Assembly: GCF_030813915.1 (NCBI RefSeq) | Contig: NZ_JAUSUJ010000008.1 | Span: 168,201 to 232,200 of the forward strand | Source of the DNA: Rhodoplanes tepidamans | GTDB lineage: Bacteria; Pseudomonadota; Alphaproteobacteria; Rhizobiales; Xanthobacteraceae | Direction: 5' to 3' | Length of the DNA stretch: 64,000 nucleotides | Part shown: positions 15,391 to 26,850 of the stretch, one piece after another | Layout of the letters: each line of letters starts with the position of its first letter | Position numbering within the stretch: position 1 is the stretch's first letter | The notes under the pieces: generated by a model | The model's database searches: none | What the model was told of the DNA's origin: nothing | Seen by the model: only the letters and a program-made list of their open reading frames with translations | Translations under genes and position numbers: made by a program

Positions 15391-16350
15391 GTGCCAGCCC
15401 TTCTGCGGATCGTGGCGCTCGCCGGATCGCTGCTTCTCTCCGTCCAGGCGTTCGCCGGTCCGATCGTCGACGCGGCCCAGGTGGCCGAGGCGATCGCCCG
15501 CGGGGCGATCGTGTGGGACGCGCGTGACGCGACATCGTTCCGCCAGGCGCACCTCCCCGGCGCCGTGACCGTGGCCGAGACGGAGCGCGCGCTGCGGCTT
15601 CCGACCGTCCAGGAGTTCAACGAGCTGATGCGGGTCGAGCGCGCCTTCTCGGACGCCGGGCTCGACCTCGGCCGCGAGATCGTCGTCTACGCCAACCGCG
15701 GCAGCCCGCTCGCCTACGCGGCCTTCGCGGCCGCGCAGTATTTCGGCGCCCGCAAGGTCAGCGTGTTCCACGACGGCATCGAAGGCTGGCACGACTCCGG
15801 CCGCGCCATCGAGACCGGCGACGGCCGGCGCACGCCCGCCGCGGTGCGGATCGCACCCGACCCGCGCCTGTCGATCACCACCGACGAGCTGAAGGCGCGC
15901 GTCGGCCGGCCCGACGTGCAGATCGTCGACGTCCGCACGCCGGCCGAGTATGCGGGGCGCGACATCCGCGCGGCCCGCGGCGGCCACATCCCGGGCGCCG
16001 TGAGCATCCCCTACGAATGGAACTGGGTCGATCCCGACGCCAACGCCAAGCTCGTCCGCCGCCAGGTGGCCGATACCCGCGGCATGGCGCTGAAGCCGCG
16101 CGTCGAGCTGCGCCGGCTCTATGCCGGGCTCGACCCGCGCAAGGAGACGATCGTCTACTGCCAGACCGGCGGCCGCGCCTCCGAAACCTTCGGGGTGCTG
16201 AAGGAGCTCGGCTTCGAGACGGTGCGGCTGTACAAGCACTCCTGGTCGGTGTGGGCGTCGCGGCCCGACACCCCGGTCGCGACCGGCGACGGGCCGCAGA
16301 CCTGCTGCGCCACCGGCCCGCTGCCGGCCGCCCAGCAGCCGGTGCACTGA
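15391..16350 (+). CDS. Periplasmic double-rhodanese sulfurtransferase
   Basis: A 319-residue protein with a signal peptide (LLRIVALAGSLLLSVQAFAGP, cleavage near residue 22) and two rhodanese domains, at about residues 25-140 and 165-300. The second has the active-site loop YCQTGGRASET with the catalytic Cys. In the first domain the equivalent loop reads YANRGSPLAY and lacks Cys, so it should be inactive, as in classical two-domain rhodaneses. It would move sulfane sulfur from thiosulfate or persulfides to an acceptor such as cyanide or a thiol. The start is a GTG with GGGGGG eight bases upstream; an earlier in-frame start at 15232 lies inside the promoter region. Near the C-terminus is a CC pair. 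Sulfur metabolism genes are frequent nearby. Confidence 0.85.
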   Translation: MPALLRIVALAGSLLLSVQAFAGPIVDAAQVAEAIARGAIVWDARDATSFRQAHLPGAVTVAETERALRLPTVQEFNELMRVERAFSDAGLDLGREIVVYANRGSPLAYAAFAAAQYFGARKVSVFHDGIEGWHDSGRAIETGDGRRTPAAVRIAPDPRLSITTDELKARVGRPDVQIVDVRTPAEYAGRDIRAARGGHIPGAVSIPYEWNWVDPDANAKLVRRQVADTRGMALKPRVELRRLYAGLDPRKETIVYCQTGGRASETFGVLKELGFETVRLYKHSWSVWASRPDTPVATGDGPQTCCATGPLPAAQQPVH

Positions 16351-16420
16351 CGACGCGGATTCCGTTTCTCCCTCCGGCCGCGACTCCCCTAAAGTCTCCG
16401 TCCCGCCGGCCGGAGACCGC

Positions 16421-17608
16421 ATGGATTCGAAGCCCCCCGACACGCCGCGCTCCGGGCCGGCGATCCTGGCCGCGCTCGCCGCCCTGTTCGTCGGGGTCGG
16501 GCTGGCGCGCTTCGCGTACACGCCGCTGCTGCCCGCCGTGGTGGCGGCCGGCTGGTTCGGGCCGGACCAGGCCGCCTATCTGGGCGCCGCCAATCTCGGC
16601 GGCTACCTGGTCGGCGCCCTCGCCGGACGCCGGCTCGCGGCGCGCGCCTCGCGCGCCGCCCCGACCCTGATGCTGGTGACGGGCGCGACCTTCGTGGCCT
16701 GCGCGGCGCCCCTGCCCTTCGCCTGGTTCGTCGGCTGGCGCTTCGTCTCCGGCCTCACCGGCGGCGCCCTGATGGTGATCGCGGCGCCGGCCGCCCTGCG
16801 GGTGGTACCGCCGGCACGGCGGGGCCTCGCCGGCGGGCTGATCTTCGCCGGCGTCGGCCTCGGCATCGCCGGCTCCGGCCTGCTGGTGCCGCAGCTGCTG
16901 AAGATCGGCCTCGGCGAGACCTGGGCGGCGATCGGCCTCCTCGCCGTCGTCGTGACGCTCGCCACCTGGCGCGGCTGGCCGACCGACGTTCAGCCGCCCC
17001 GCGAGAGCGCGGCGGCCGCCGCCGCAGCCGGCCCGTGGCCGCCGTCCGCCACGATGCTGATCGTCGTCTACGGCGTGATCGCCGCCGGCCTGGTGCCCCA
17101 CATGGTGTTCCTGGTCGACTTCATCGCCCGCGGCCTGGGCGCCGGCATCACGGCGGGCTCGACCTGGTGGGCCGTGTTCGGGGCGAGCGCCACGGTGGGG
17201 CCGGCGATCTTCGGGGCGCTCGCCGACCGCATCGGCTTCGGCCGCGCGCTCGCCTTCGCGCTGACCCTGCAGATCGGCGCGATCGGCATCCTGCTGGTGT
17301 CGAGCGGACCGCTGGCCCTCGCCGTCACCAGCATCGTGGTCGGCGCCTATGTGCCGGGCTCGGCGCCGCTGGTGCTCGGGCGCCTGCGCGAGATCTTCCA
17401 CGATCCGGCCCGCCAGCAGCTGGCCTGGAGCCGCGGCACCGTGGTGTTCTCGCTCGGCCAGGCGGCCGGCGCCTGGCTGCTCTCGGTGGTCTTCGCCCAC
17501 ACGGGCGACCACCGCGTCCTGTTCGGCTTCGGCGCCGCCGCCTTCGCGACGGCGCTCCTGCTCGACCGGGTGGCGGCGATCCTCGAGGGACGGCGACGCA
17601 GCGGCTGA
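16421..17608 (+). CDS. YbfB/YjiJ-family MFS transporter
   Basis: A 395-residue major-facilitator protein with about twelve predicted membrane helices. The N-terminal segment FVGVGLARFAYTPLLPAVV is the hallmark of the YbfB/YjiJ family, and FGALADRIGFGRAL is the MFS loop 8-9 version of the family motif. The substrate is unknown for this family. The start at 16421 gives a short cytoplasmic N-terminus. It lies 70 bases after the rhodanese gene on the same strand and could share its transcript. If so, export of a sulfur compound (a sulfite- or sulfonate-like anion) would be one guess, but the sequence does not decide this. A REP-like repeat follows it. Confidence 0.85.
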   Translation: MDSKPPDTPRSGPAILAALAALFVGVGLARFAYTPLLPAVVAAGWFGPDQAAYLGAANLGGYLVGALAGRRLAARASRAAPTLMLVTGATFVACAAPLPFAWFVGWRFVSGLTGGALMVIAAPAALRVVPPARRGLAGGLIFAGVGLGIAGSGLLVPQLLKIGLGETWAAIGLLAVVVTLATWRGWPTDVQPPRESAAAAAAAGPWPPSATMLIVVYGVIAAGLVPHMVFLVDFIARGLGAGITAGSTWWAVFGASATVGPAIFGALADRIGFGRALAFALTLQIGAIGILLVSSGPLALAVTSIVVGAYVPGSAPLVLGRLREIFHDPARQQLAWSRGTVVFSLGQAAGAWLLSVVFAHTGDHRVLFGFGAAAFATALLLDRVAAILEGRRRSG

Positions 17609-17623
17609 GCGAAACCCCGGCAG

Positions 17624-17730
17624 CTCATTCCGGGGCGCTGCGAAGCAGCGAACCCGGAATCCAGCCATCCACATCGAGATCGTCTCTGGATTCCGGGTTC
17701 GCGAGCCTTCGGCCCGCGCCCCGGAATGAC
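17624..17730. repeat. REP-like dispersed inverted repeat, copy A
   Basis: An imperfect palindrome of about 107 bases, running from CATTCCGGGGCGC to GCGCCCCGGAATGAC, with inner arms ACCCGGAATCCAG and CTGGATTCCGGGT. It is closely related to copies at 28199-28301 and 55923-56025 and more distantly to 49901-50021. It sits between two convergent genes and may act as a transcription barrier. No transposase is linked. Confidence 0.85.
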
Positions 17731-17741
17731 CGCGACCGGCC

Positions 17742-18092
17742 TCAGTCCTTCTTCGGCGCGATCTGGCCCCAGGCCTCGACGGCGTGCGAGGCGTACATGA
17801 CGCTCGGGCCGGCGCCCATGTAGACGGCCATGCCGAGCGTCTCCATCAGCTCTTCCTTGGTGGCGCCCTGCTCGATCGCCGCCTTGACGTGGAAGGCGAT
17901 GCAGTCGTCGCAGCGGATGGCGACGCCGATGGCCAGCGCGATCAGCTCCTTGGTCTTGGTGTCGAGCGCCTTGGGGGCGAGCGCCGCCTGCGCCATCGCC
18001 GAGAAGCCCTTCATGACGTCGGGGGCGCCGCCGCGCAGGTCCTTCAGGCTGACGCCCAGCTCCTTCATCAGTTCGGGCCAGTTGGTCTTCAC
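17742..18092 (-). CDS. Carboxymuconolactone decarboxylase / AhpD-like protein
   Basis: A 116-residue protein of the CMD/AhpD-like fold. The motif RCDDCIAFHVKAAIEQGAT holds the CxxC pair and following His typical of AhpD-like peroxidatic or thiol-reducing members. MAVYMGAGPSVMYASHAVEAW is the usual second half. It may reduce peroxides or organic thiols using the CxxC pair. The start is a GTG with AGGAG eight bases upstream. It is followed upstream by a DUF2892 gene and a SqrR/BigR-type regulator, so a role in sulfide or persulfide stress is a contextual inference. Confidence 0.85.
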   Translation of the reverse strand: MKTNWPELMKELGVSLKDLRGGAPDVMKGFSAMAQAALAPKALDTKTKELIALAIGVAIRCDDCIAFHVKAAIEQGATKEELMETLGMAVYMGAGPSVMYASHAVEAWGQIAPKKD

Positions 18093-18195
18093 GATTGTTC
18101 TCCTGAGTCTTTTCTGAACGATTCTGGCGCCGGCCGTCGGATGACGACCGGTCGCAGGTCACGGCCGGGAGCCGCCGTCCCGGCCGTCCGCCGGG

Positions 18196-18399
18196 TCACT
18201 CGAACGCGCAGCCCGGCCGGATCCCAACCTTCTTGAACACGATAGCGGCCGGACAGAAGCCGGTGAACGCCGCCTGCAGCATATTGGCCCCGACGAAAAC
18301 GGTGAGCAGCAGCCACCACGGGCTGACGAAGGCGGCGAGCGCGGCGCTGAGAAGAACCATGGTCCCGGCGACGGCCAGCACGGCACGGTCGATGGTCAT
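18196..18399 (-). CDS. DUF2892 small membrane protein (YgaP-like)
   Basis: A 67-residue protein with two membrane helices (AVLAVAGTMVLLSAALAAFV and WWLLLTVFVGANMLQAAFTG) and the conserved tail GFCPAAIVFKKVGIRPGCAF containing two Cys residues. This is the DUF2892 pattern. The ATG has an AGGAG site. It is divergent from the SqrR/BigR-type regulator gene, with the predicted operator between them. Such proteins commonly accompany sulfide- or persulfide-responsive ArsR regulators, so it is likely regulated by its neighbour. Its biochemical role is not established. Confidence 0.82.
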   Translation of the reverse strand: MTIDRAVLAVAGTMVLLSAALAAFVSPWWLLLTVFVGANMLQAAFTGFCPAAIVFKKVGIRPGCAFE

Positions 18400-18446
18400 A
18401 GGTAGAGCTCCTGATCTCGGTCCGGCGCCGCGGGACGCGATCGCCT

Positions 18447-18482
18447 GTTGCGTTCATATCTGCTTTTGCATATATTCGCAAC
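18447..18482. promoter_or_regulatory. Predicted ArsR/SqrR-type operator
   Basis: A 36-bp imperfect inverted repeat has outer arms GTTGCGTTCATAT (18447-18459) and ATATATTCGCAAC (18470-18482), matching at 10 of 13 positions. It is AT-rich inside a GC-rich genome and ends one base before the ATG of the regulator gene. It also lies about 48 bases upstream of the divergent DUF2892 gene, so one bound dimer could silence both. Confidence 0.65.
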
Positions 18483-18483
18483 T

Positions 18484-18852
18484 ATGAAAGAACGAGACGC
18501 CGATCCCCTGTTCGCGGCCGCCGAGGCGTGCACGCTGCTGCGCGCCCTGGCGAGCCCGCACCGGCTGATGATGGTGTGCGCCATGCTGGAGCGCGAGCGC
18601 TCGGTCGGCGAGCTCGCCGAATCGCTCGGCATGCGCATCGCCAACGTGTCCCAGCACCTCACCCTGCTGCGCAAGGACGGGCTCGTGACGGCGCGCCGCG
18701 ACGGGCAGACCGTCTGGTACGCCATCGCGAGCCCCGCGGCCCGCGACCTCCTCACCGCCCTGCACGGCATCTACTGCGCGGCGGTGCCCGCCGGCCCCTC
18801 CGCAGCCCCCGCCCGAAAGCCTGCCCGTACCGTGAAAAGGACCGCCCCATGA
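18484..18852 (+). CDS. ArsR-family persulfide-sensing repressor, SqrR/BigR type
   Basis: A 122-residue winged-helix repressor. The helix-turn-helix is RSVGELAESLGMRIANVSQHLTLLRKDG (about residues 39-66). Cys residues are C16, C32 (MVCAML) and C98 (GIYCAA). C32 and C98 are 66 residues apart, the same spacing as the two reactive Cys of Rhodobacter SqrR as I recall (C41, C107), and the local contexts agree. These proteins form a polysulfide bridge with sulfide-derived persulfides and release DNA. I chose the ATG at 18484; an in-frame TTG at 18448 lies inside the operator. No Shine-Dalgarno site is visible, so translation may be leaderless. The stop overlaps the ATG of the adaptor gene (ATGA), which heads a pump operon. 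Confidence 0.88.
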   Translation: MKERDADPLFAAAEACTLLRALASPHRLMMVCAMLERERSVGELAESLGMRIANVSQHLTLLRKDGLVTARRDGQTVWYAIASPAARDLLTALHGIYCAAVPAGPSAAPARKPARTVKRTAP

Positions 18853-19993
18853 CCGCGCCCGGGATCGCGCCCGACGCCCCCCGCTCCTGCCGGTTCCGCC
18901 GCCGGCCGACCGCGCCGCAGACGCCGCCGCAGCGCCCCGAGCGCCCGGCCGGAGCGCCGGTGCCGCGGCTCGCCGATCCCGGCCTGCCGCGCCTCGGCGA
19001 CAGGGAGAAGGCGGTGGTGCGGGCCGTGGTGCTGTCGGTCCTGCTCGGCGTGTCGACGACGGCGACGCGCGCCGACACCGTCACGGTCGCGGCGATGCCG
19101 GTGCACGACGAGAAGGCCGTGTTCGCCACCGTCGAGAGCGCCAATGTGGTGCCGGCCCGCGCCCGCATCGGCGGCACCGTGGTGCGGCTCGCGGTGAAGT
19201 ACGGCGACGAGGTGAAGCAGGGCCAGGCGATCGCGACGGTCGGCGACGACAAGCTGATGCTGCAGACCCGCTCGCTCGACGCCCAGATCGCCGGGCTGGA
19301 GGCCCAGCTGGCGCAGGCGACCGTCGACCTCGAGCGCACCCAGAGCCTGTTCGACAAGGGCACGGTGGCGCGCTCGCGCCTCGACGAGGTGCGCACCGCC
19401 TTCAACGTCGCCGACAACTCGCTGAAGTCGCGCCGGGCCGAGCGCTCGGTGGTCGAGCAGCAGCTCGCCGAGGGCACCGTCCTGGCGCCGACGGCCGGCC
19501 GCGTCCTCAAGGTGCCGGTGCTGCCCGGCACCGTGATCCTGGCCGGTGAGACCGTCGCCCAGATCGCCGAGGCGAACTTCGTGCTGCGCCTGCGGGTGCC
19601 CGAGCGCCACGCCAAGTTCCTGAAGATCGGCGACCCGGTGCGGATCGACGGCGAGGCGCTCGGCCGGGGCGAGGCCCTGTTTGGCAAGGTGCGGCTGATC
19701 TATCCGCAGATCGAGGACGGCCGGGTCGTCGCCGACGCGTCGGTGGAGGGCCTCGGCGACTACTTCGTCGGCGAGCGCATCCGCGTGTGGGTGTCGGCCG
19801 GCGAGCGGAGCGCCGTGACGGTGCCGGCCCGGTTCGTCACGACCCGCTTCGGCATCGACTACGTGCATCTCGCCCGCGACGGCGGCACCATCGACGTGCC
19901 GGTGCAGCGCGGCCGCACCGTGCAGCGCCCGGGCGAGCCCGCGGCGATCGAGATCCTCTCCGGGCTGGTCCCGGGCGACCGGCTGGTGACGCC

Positions 19994-19997
<4 letters not shown>
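18849..19997 (+). CDS. RND efflux pump periplasmic adaptor (HlyD/AcrA-like)
   Basis: A 382-residue membrane-fusion protein. After a Pro/Arg-rich start of about 55 residues there is a hydrophobic signal or anchor (VVLSVLLGVSTTATRAD). The lipoyl half-motifs are ARIGGTVVRLAVKYGDEVKQGQ and EGTVLAPTAGRVLKVPVLPGTVI, flanking a coiled-coil hairpin (residues about 135-210). Beta-barrel and membrane-proximal domains follow. It would link the inner-membrane pump to an outer-membrane channel, which is not encoded here. The start ATG overlaps the repressor stop (ATGA) and the stop overlaps the GTG of the permease (GTGA), so translation is coupled. An unusually long cytoplasmic leader precedes the signal; a later start is possible. 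Confidence 0.88.
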
Positions 19998-23281
<3,284 letters not shown>

Positions 23282-23293
23282 CGGAGACCGCAG

Positions 23294-24451
23294 ATGCGTC
23301 GTCTCGTGCCTGTCGCCGCCGCCCTGGCGGCCATCGCCGCGGTCGCCGGCGGCGGAGCCTTCTGGCTCCGCAACAGCCCGGTGGCCGTGACGGCCCTCCA
23401 GCCGGAGACCGACCTCCCGATCCGCGTGTTCGGGCTCGGAACCGTGGAGGCGCGGGTGCTGAGCCGGACCGGCTTCAAGGTCGCCGGCACGCTCGACCGG
23501 CTCGATGCCGACCACGGCGACCTGGTGCGGGCGGGCCAGACGCTCGCCACCATCGACGCCGCCGAGCAGCAGGCCCGCGTCGCCAAGGCGCGTGCCCAGG
23601 TGGCGAGCGCCGAGGCGGGCCTGAAGGTGGCGGAGGCCGCCGCCCGCAAGGCGGAGGCGACGCACCGCCAGCGCATGCAGACCAACCGGCGCCGCCAGTC
23701 GCTGCTCGAACGCCAGTCGGTGTCGCAGGAGGCGGCCGAGGAGTCGCAGGCCAACGAGGCGATCGCCGGCGCCGACATCCTGGTGACGCAGAGCGAGATC
23801 GCCGTCGCGCGCGCGAAGCTCGACGACGCCCGCGCCCAGCTCGCCCAGGATCTCGCGGTGCTCGGCCAGCACGAGCTGAAGGCACCGTTCGATGCCCTGG
23901 TGGTGTCGCGCGCCAAGGAGCTCGGCGCCGTGGTGGGCGCCGGCGAGACGCTGTTCACGCTGGTCGATCCGGCGACCGTGTGGATCCTCGCCTACATGGA
24001 CGAGGCACGCGCCGGCGGCATCGCGGTCGGCCAGCCGGCCGAGATCCGCCTGCGCTCCTTGCCCCAGACCACCTTCCACGGCACCGTGACCCGGGTCGGC
24101 ATCGAGAGCGACCGCGTCAACGAGGAGCGCCGCATCTACGTCTCCTGCGCCGACTGCCCCAAGGAGTTCCATCTCGGCGAGCAGGCCGAGGTGTTCGTCA
24201 CCAAGGCGCGGCTCGCCCGCGCCCTGATGGTGCCGGAGAAGGCGATCGCCCGGTTCGACGGCCAGACCGGCCTCGTCTGGACAGTGCGCGACGGCCGGCT
24301 CGCGCAGGTGCCGGTGCGCTTCGGCCATCGCAGCCACGACGGCCGGGTGGAGCTGCGCGACGGCCTGCCGGCCGGCGCCGTGGTGCCGGCCGTGGTCGGC
24401 GCCGGCGTCCGCGAGGGGCGCGCCGCCACCGTGGAAGGACCGCGCGGATGA
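23294..24451 (+). CDS. HlyD-family periplasmic adaptor of an ABC exporter (DevB-like)
   Basis: A 385-residue membrane-fusion protein. A single N-terminal hydrophobic anchor (VPVAAALAAIAAVAGGGAFW) is followed by the lipoyl halves FKVAGTLDRLDADHGDLVRAGQ and LKAPFDALVVSRAKELGAVVGAGE. These flank a long coiled-coil hairpin (about residues 100-200) rich in Ala, Gln and Glu. A SCADC motif in the beta-barrel region has two Cys residues. It overlaps the following permease by four bases (ATGA), and with the next two genes forms a DevBCA/MacAB-type three-component exporter. It lies 12 bases after the RND permease, so one promoter may drive both machines. Confidence 0.87.
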   Translation: MRRLVPVAAALAAIAAVAGGGAFWLRNSPVAVTALQPETDLPIRVFGLGTVEARVLSRTGFKVAGTLDRLDADHGDLVRAGQTLATIDAAEQQARVAKARAQVASAEAGLKVAEAAARKAEATHRQRMQTNRRRQSLLERQSVSQEAAEESQANEAIAGADILVTQSEIAVARAKLDDARAQLAQDLAVLGQHELKAPFDALVVSRAKELGAVVGAGETLFTLVDPATVWILAYMDEARAGGIAVGQPAEIRLRSLPQTTFHGTVTRVGIESDRVNEERRIYVSCADCPKEFHLGEQAEVFVTKARLARALMVPEKAIARFDGQTGLVWTVRDGRLAQVPVRFGHRSHDGRVELRDGLPAGAVVPAVVGAGVREGRAATVEGPRG

Positions 24452-25581
24452 ATCTCGCGGTCCGCGACATCCGCCACAATCTCGGCCGCTTCCTGCTGAC
24501 CTGCCTGGGGCTCGGCCTGCTGCTCGCCATCGTGCTGTCGATGCTCGGCATCTATCGCGGCCTGATCGCCGAGTCGCTGACCCTGGCGCGGGCGCCCGAG
24601 GTCGACCTCTGGGTGGTCGAGACCAACTCGCGCGGCCCGTTCGCCGAATCCTCGCGGCTGCCCGGCGACACCCGCGAGGCGGTGGCCCGCGTCGCCGGCG
24701 TGACCGAGGCCGGCGCCGTGACCTACCAGTCGGTCGAGACCGAGACGGCCGCCGGCAAGCTGCGCCTCTACGTGATCGGCTACGAGCCCGGCCGGCCGGG
24801 CGGGCCGACCCGGCTGGTCGACGGACGCCCGATCATCCAGAGCCGCTACGAGGTGGTGGTCGACCGCTCGACCGGGCTCACGGTCGGCGACCGGCTGAAG
24901 CTCGGCCGCCGCGAGTTCCGGGTGGTCGGCGTCACGGCCGGCCAGGTGTCGTCGGGCGGCGATCCGGTGGTGTTCATCACGCTGCGCGACTCGCAGAAGC
25001 TGCAGTTCGAGCTCGCCCCGCCGGCGGCACGCCGCGAGCTCGCCCGCGGCGGCGGCGAGGCGTCGAGCGACATCGTCAACGCCATCATCGCCCGGATCGA
25101 TCCCGACGTGCCGGTGGCCGGCGTCGCCGACGGCGTGCGGCGCTGGAAGCATCTCGCGGTGCTGACCCAGGAGGAGCAGGAGACGGTGCTGAGCCGCTCG
25201 GTGATCGAGCGGGCGCGCCGGCAGATCGGCCTGTTCACCACGCTGCTGCTGATCGTCTCGACGGTCATCATCGCGCTGATCATCTACACGCTGACCATCG
25301 ACAAGACCAAGGAGATCGCCACCCTCAAGCTGATCGGGGCGCCCGACCGCACCATCGTCGGCCTGATCCTGCAGCAGGCGCTGGCCATGGGGGCGATCGG
25401 CTTCACGTTCGGCGTCGCCTTCATCGTGTCGATGAAGGACAGCTTCCCGCGCCGCGTGGTGGTCGAGGCGCCCGACGTCCTCGCGCTCGGCGCCGTGGTG
25501 TTCCTCGTCTGCCTGCTCGCCAGCACGCTCGGGGTCCGGCTCGCCCTCAAGGTCGACCCGGCCACCGCGCTGGCCGGGTGA
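24448..25581 (+). CDS. FtsX-like ABC transporter permease (DevC-like)
   Basis: A 377-residue permease. One N-terminal helix (RFLLTCLGLGLLLAIVLSMLGI) is followed by a MacB-type periplasmic domain (about residues 45-265), then three C-terminal helices (LFTTLLLIVSTVIIALIIYT, QQALAMGAIGFTFGVAFIV and ALGAVVFLVCLLASTLGV), which is the FtsX fold. IDKTKEIATLKLIGAPDRTI is the coupling-helix region that contacts the ATPase. It would drive export by mechanotransmission rather than a classical channel. The ATG overlaps the adaptor stop (ATGA), and the ATPase gene follows after 10 bases. Substrate unknown. Confidence 0.88.
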   Translation: MNLAVRDIRHNLGRFLLTCLGLGLLLAIVLSMLGIYRGLIAESLTLARAPEVDLWVVETNSRGPFAESSRLPGDTREAVARVAGVTEAGAVTYQSVETETAAGKLRLYVIGYEPGRPGGPTRLVDGRPIIQSRYEVVVDRSTGLTVGDRLKLGRREFRVVGVTAGQVSSGGDPVVFITLRDSQKLQFELAPPAARRELARGGGEASSDIVNAIIARIDPDVPVAGVADGVRRWKHLAVLTQEEQETVLSRSVIERARRQIGLFTTLLLIVSTVIIALIIYTLTIDKTKEIATLKLIGAPDRTIVGLILQQALAMGAIGFTFGVAFIVSMKDSFPRRVVVEAPDVLALGAVVFLVCLLASTLGVRLALKVDPATALAG

Positions 25582-25591
25582 GGAGCCGGAC

Positions 25592-26281
25592 ATGACCCAA
25601 GCCGCTCCCCTGATCCGCTTCGCCGACGTGAAGAAGCACTACGGCGAGGGCACGGCGCGGGTCGACGCGCTGCGCGGCGTGTCGTTCGAGATCGGCGCCG
25701 GCGAGGTGGTCGGGCTGCGCGGGCCGAGCGGCTCCGGCAAGACCACGGTGCTCAACATCGTCGGCTGCATCCTGGCGCCGTCGGAGGGCGAGCTGACCCT
25801 CGCCGGCGCAGCGGTCTATGCGGGAGGGCGCTGGCTGCGCCCCGATCTCCGCCGGCTGCGGCTGGAGACGATCGGCTTCATCTTCCAGTTCCACAACCTG
25901 CTGCCGTTCCTCACCTCGACCGACAATGTCGCCCTGGTGCTGCAGCTCGCCGGCGCCTCCGCCGGGACCGCCCGCCGCCGCGCCGGCGAGCTGCTCGACT
26001 ATCTCGACGTCGGCCACCGGCGCGACGCCTTTCCGTCCCAGCTCTCCGGCGGCGAGGCGCAGCGCGTCGCCATCGCCCGGGCGCTCGCGAACCGGCCGCG
26101 CATCATCCTGGCCGACGAGCCGACCGCGGCGCTCGACTCGCAGCGCGCCCAGGTGGTGATGGACCTGCTGCGCCAGGTGGCGCTCGAGCAGGAGGCCGCC
26201 ATCGTCGTCGTCACCCACGACGACAAGATCGTCGACCGCTTCGACCGCGTCCTGGAGCTGCGCGACGGGCTGCTGGTCTGA
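25592..26281 (+). CDS. ABC transporter ATP-binding protein (DevA/MacB/LolD-like)
   Basis: A 229-residue ATPase. The Walker A is GPSGSGKTT (about residues 45-53), the signature LSGGEAQRV, the Walker B IILADEPTAALDS and the H-loop VVVTHDD. The length and RFADVKKHYGEG start are normal for exporters of the LolD/MacB class that pair with FtsX-type permeases. It ends the five-gene pump operon begun by the SqrR/BigR-type repressor. No outer-membrane factor gene follows, so a TolC-like channel must come from elsewhere. Confidence 0.93.
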   Translation: MTQAAPLIRFADVKKHYGEGTARVDALRGVSFEIGAGEVVGLRGPSGSGKTTVLNIVGCILAPSEGELTLAGAAVYAGGRWLRPDLRRLRLETIGFIFQFHNLLPFLTSTDNVALVLQLAGASAGTARRRAGELLDYLDVGHRRDAFPSQLSGGEAQRVAIARALANRPRIILADEPTAALDSQRAQVVMDLLRQVALEQEAAIVVVTHDDKIVDRFDRVLELRDGLLV

Positions 26282-26394
26282 GCCGCGGCCCGTTCCGGTG
26301 CGACGCGGGTGATCCAGCCGCGCCACCGGGCCGTACTTGCGAGGCCCGCCCTTCCGATCCCCGATCGGCAACAACAAGTGTCAGGAGAGACCCC

Positions 26395-26829
26395 ATGCAC
26401 TACGTCATCTATGTGAGCCAGGCGACCACCCCGATGGCGGCCGCCGACCTCGAATCGCTGCTGTCGTTCAGCCGCCGCAGCAACACCGACAAGGGCATCA
26501 CCGGGCTCCTGATCTATCGCTTCTCGCCGGACACCCGCAGCGGCCACTTCATCCAGATGCTGGAGGGCGACGAAGCGGTGGTGCGGGCGCTGTACGACAA
26601 GATCCGGCGCGACAAGCGGCACCACACCATCCTGCCGCTCGCCGAGGGCGAGATCCCCGAGCGCATGTTCGGCGAGTGGGCGATGGGCTTCAAGAACGTC
26701 GACGACACGCTGATGGCGCGCCTTCCGGGCCATGCCCGGCTCGGCGAGACGAGCTTCGACCCGGAGAGCTTCCGGCACTCGAACGACAAGGCGCTGGAGC
26801 TGTTCCGCATCTTCCACGACGCACCGTGA
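26395..26829 (+). CDS. BLUF-domain blue-light sensor
   Basis: A 144-residue protein with a stand-alone BLUF flavin-binding domain. The key photocycle residues are present: Y6 (VIYVSQA), N30 (SRRSNTDKGITG), Q54 (HFIQMLEG), W95 and M97 (FGEWAMGF). The C-terminal 45 residues form helical capping elements with no enzyme output, so it should signal by protein interaction, like PixD/SlrA types. CAGGAGA lies just upstream of the ATG. It sits between an exporter operon and the cobB gene without an obvious partner. A light-responsive lifestyle fits a phototrophic host, but that is inference. Confidence 0.92.
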   Translation: MHYVIYVSQATTPMAAADLESLLSFSRRSNTDKGITGLLIYRFSPDTRSGHFIQMLEGDEAVVRALYDKIRRDKRHHTILPLAEGEIPERMFGEWAMGFKNVDDTLMARLPGHARLGETSFDPESFRHSNDKALELFRIFHDAP

Positions 26830-26850
26830 GGCCGTCGCGGGCGGGCGCCG

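Noticed and set aside
17624..17730. Insertion sequence or miniature transposon ends
   Set aside because: The palindromic element and its copies lack a transposase, and I saw no flanking target-site duplication. They behave as REP-like dispersed repeats.
19787..19993. Earlier in-frame start for the RND permease
   Set aside because: It would overlap the adaptor by more than 200 bases; the GTG at 19994 overlapping the adaptor stop (GTGA) is the typical coupled arrangement.
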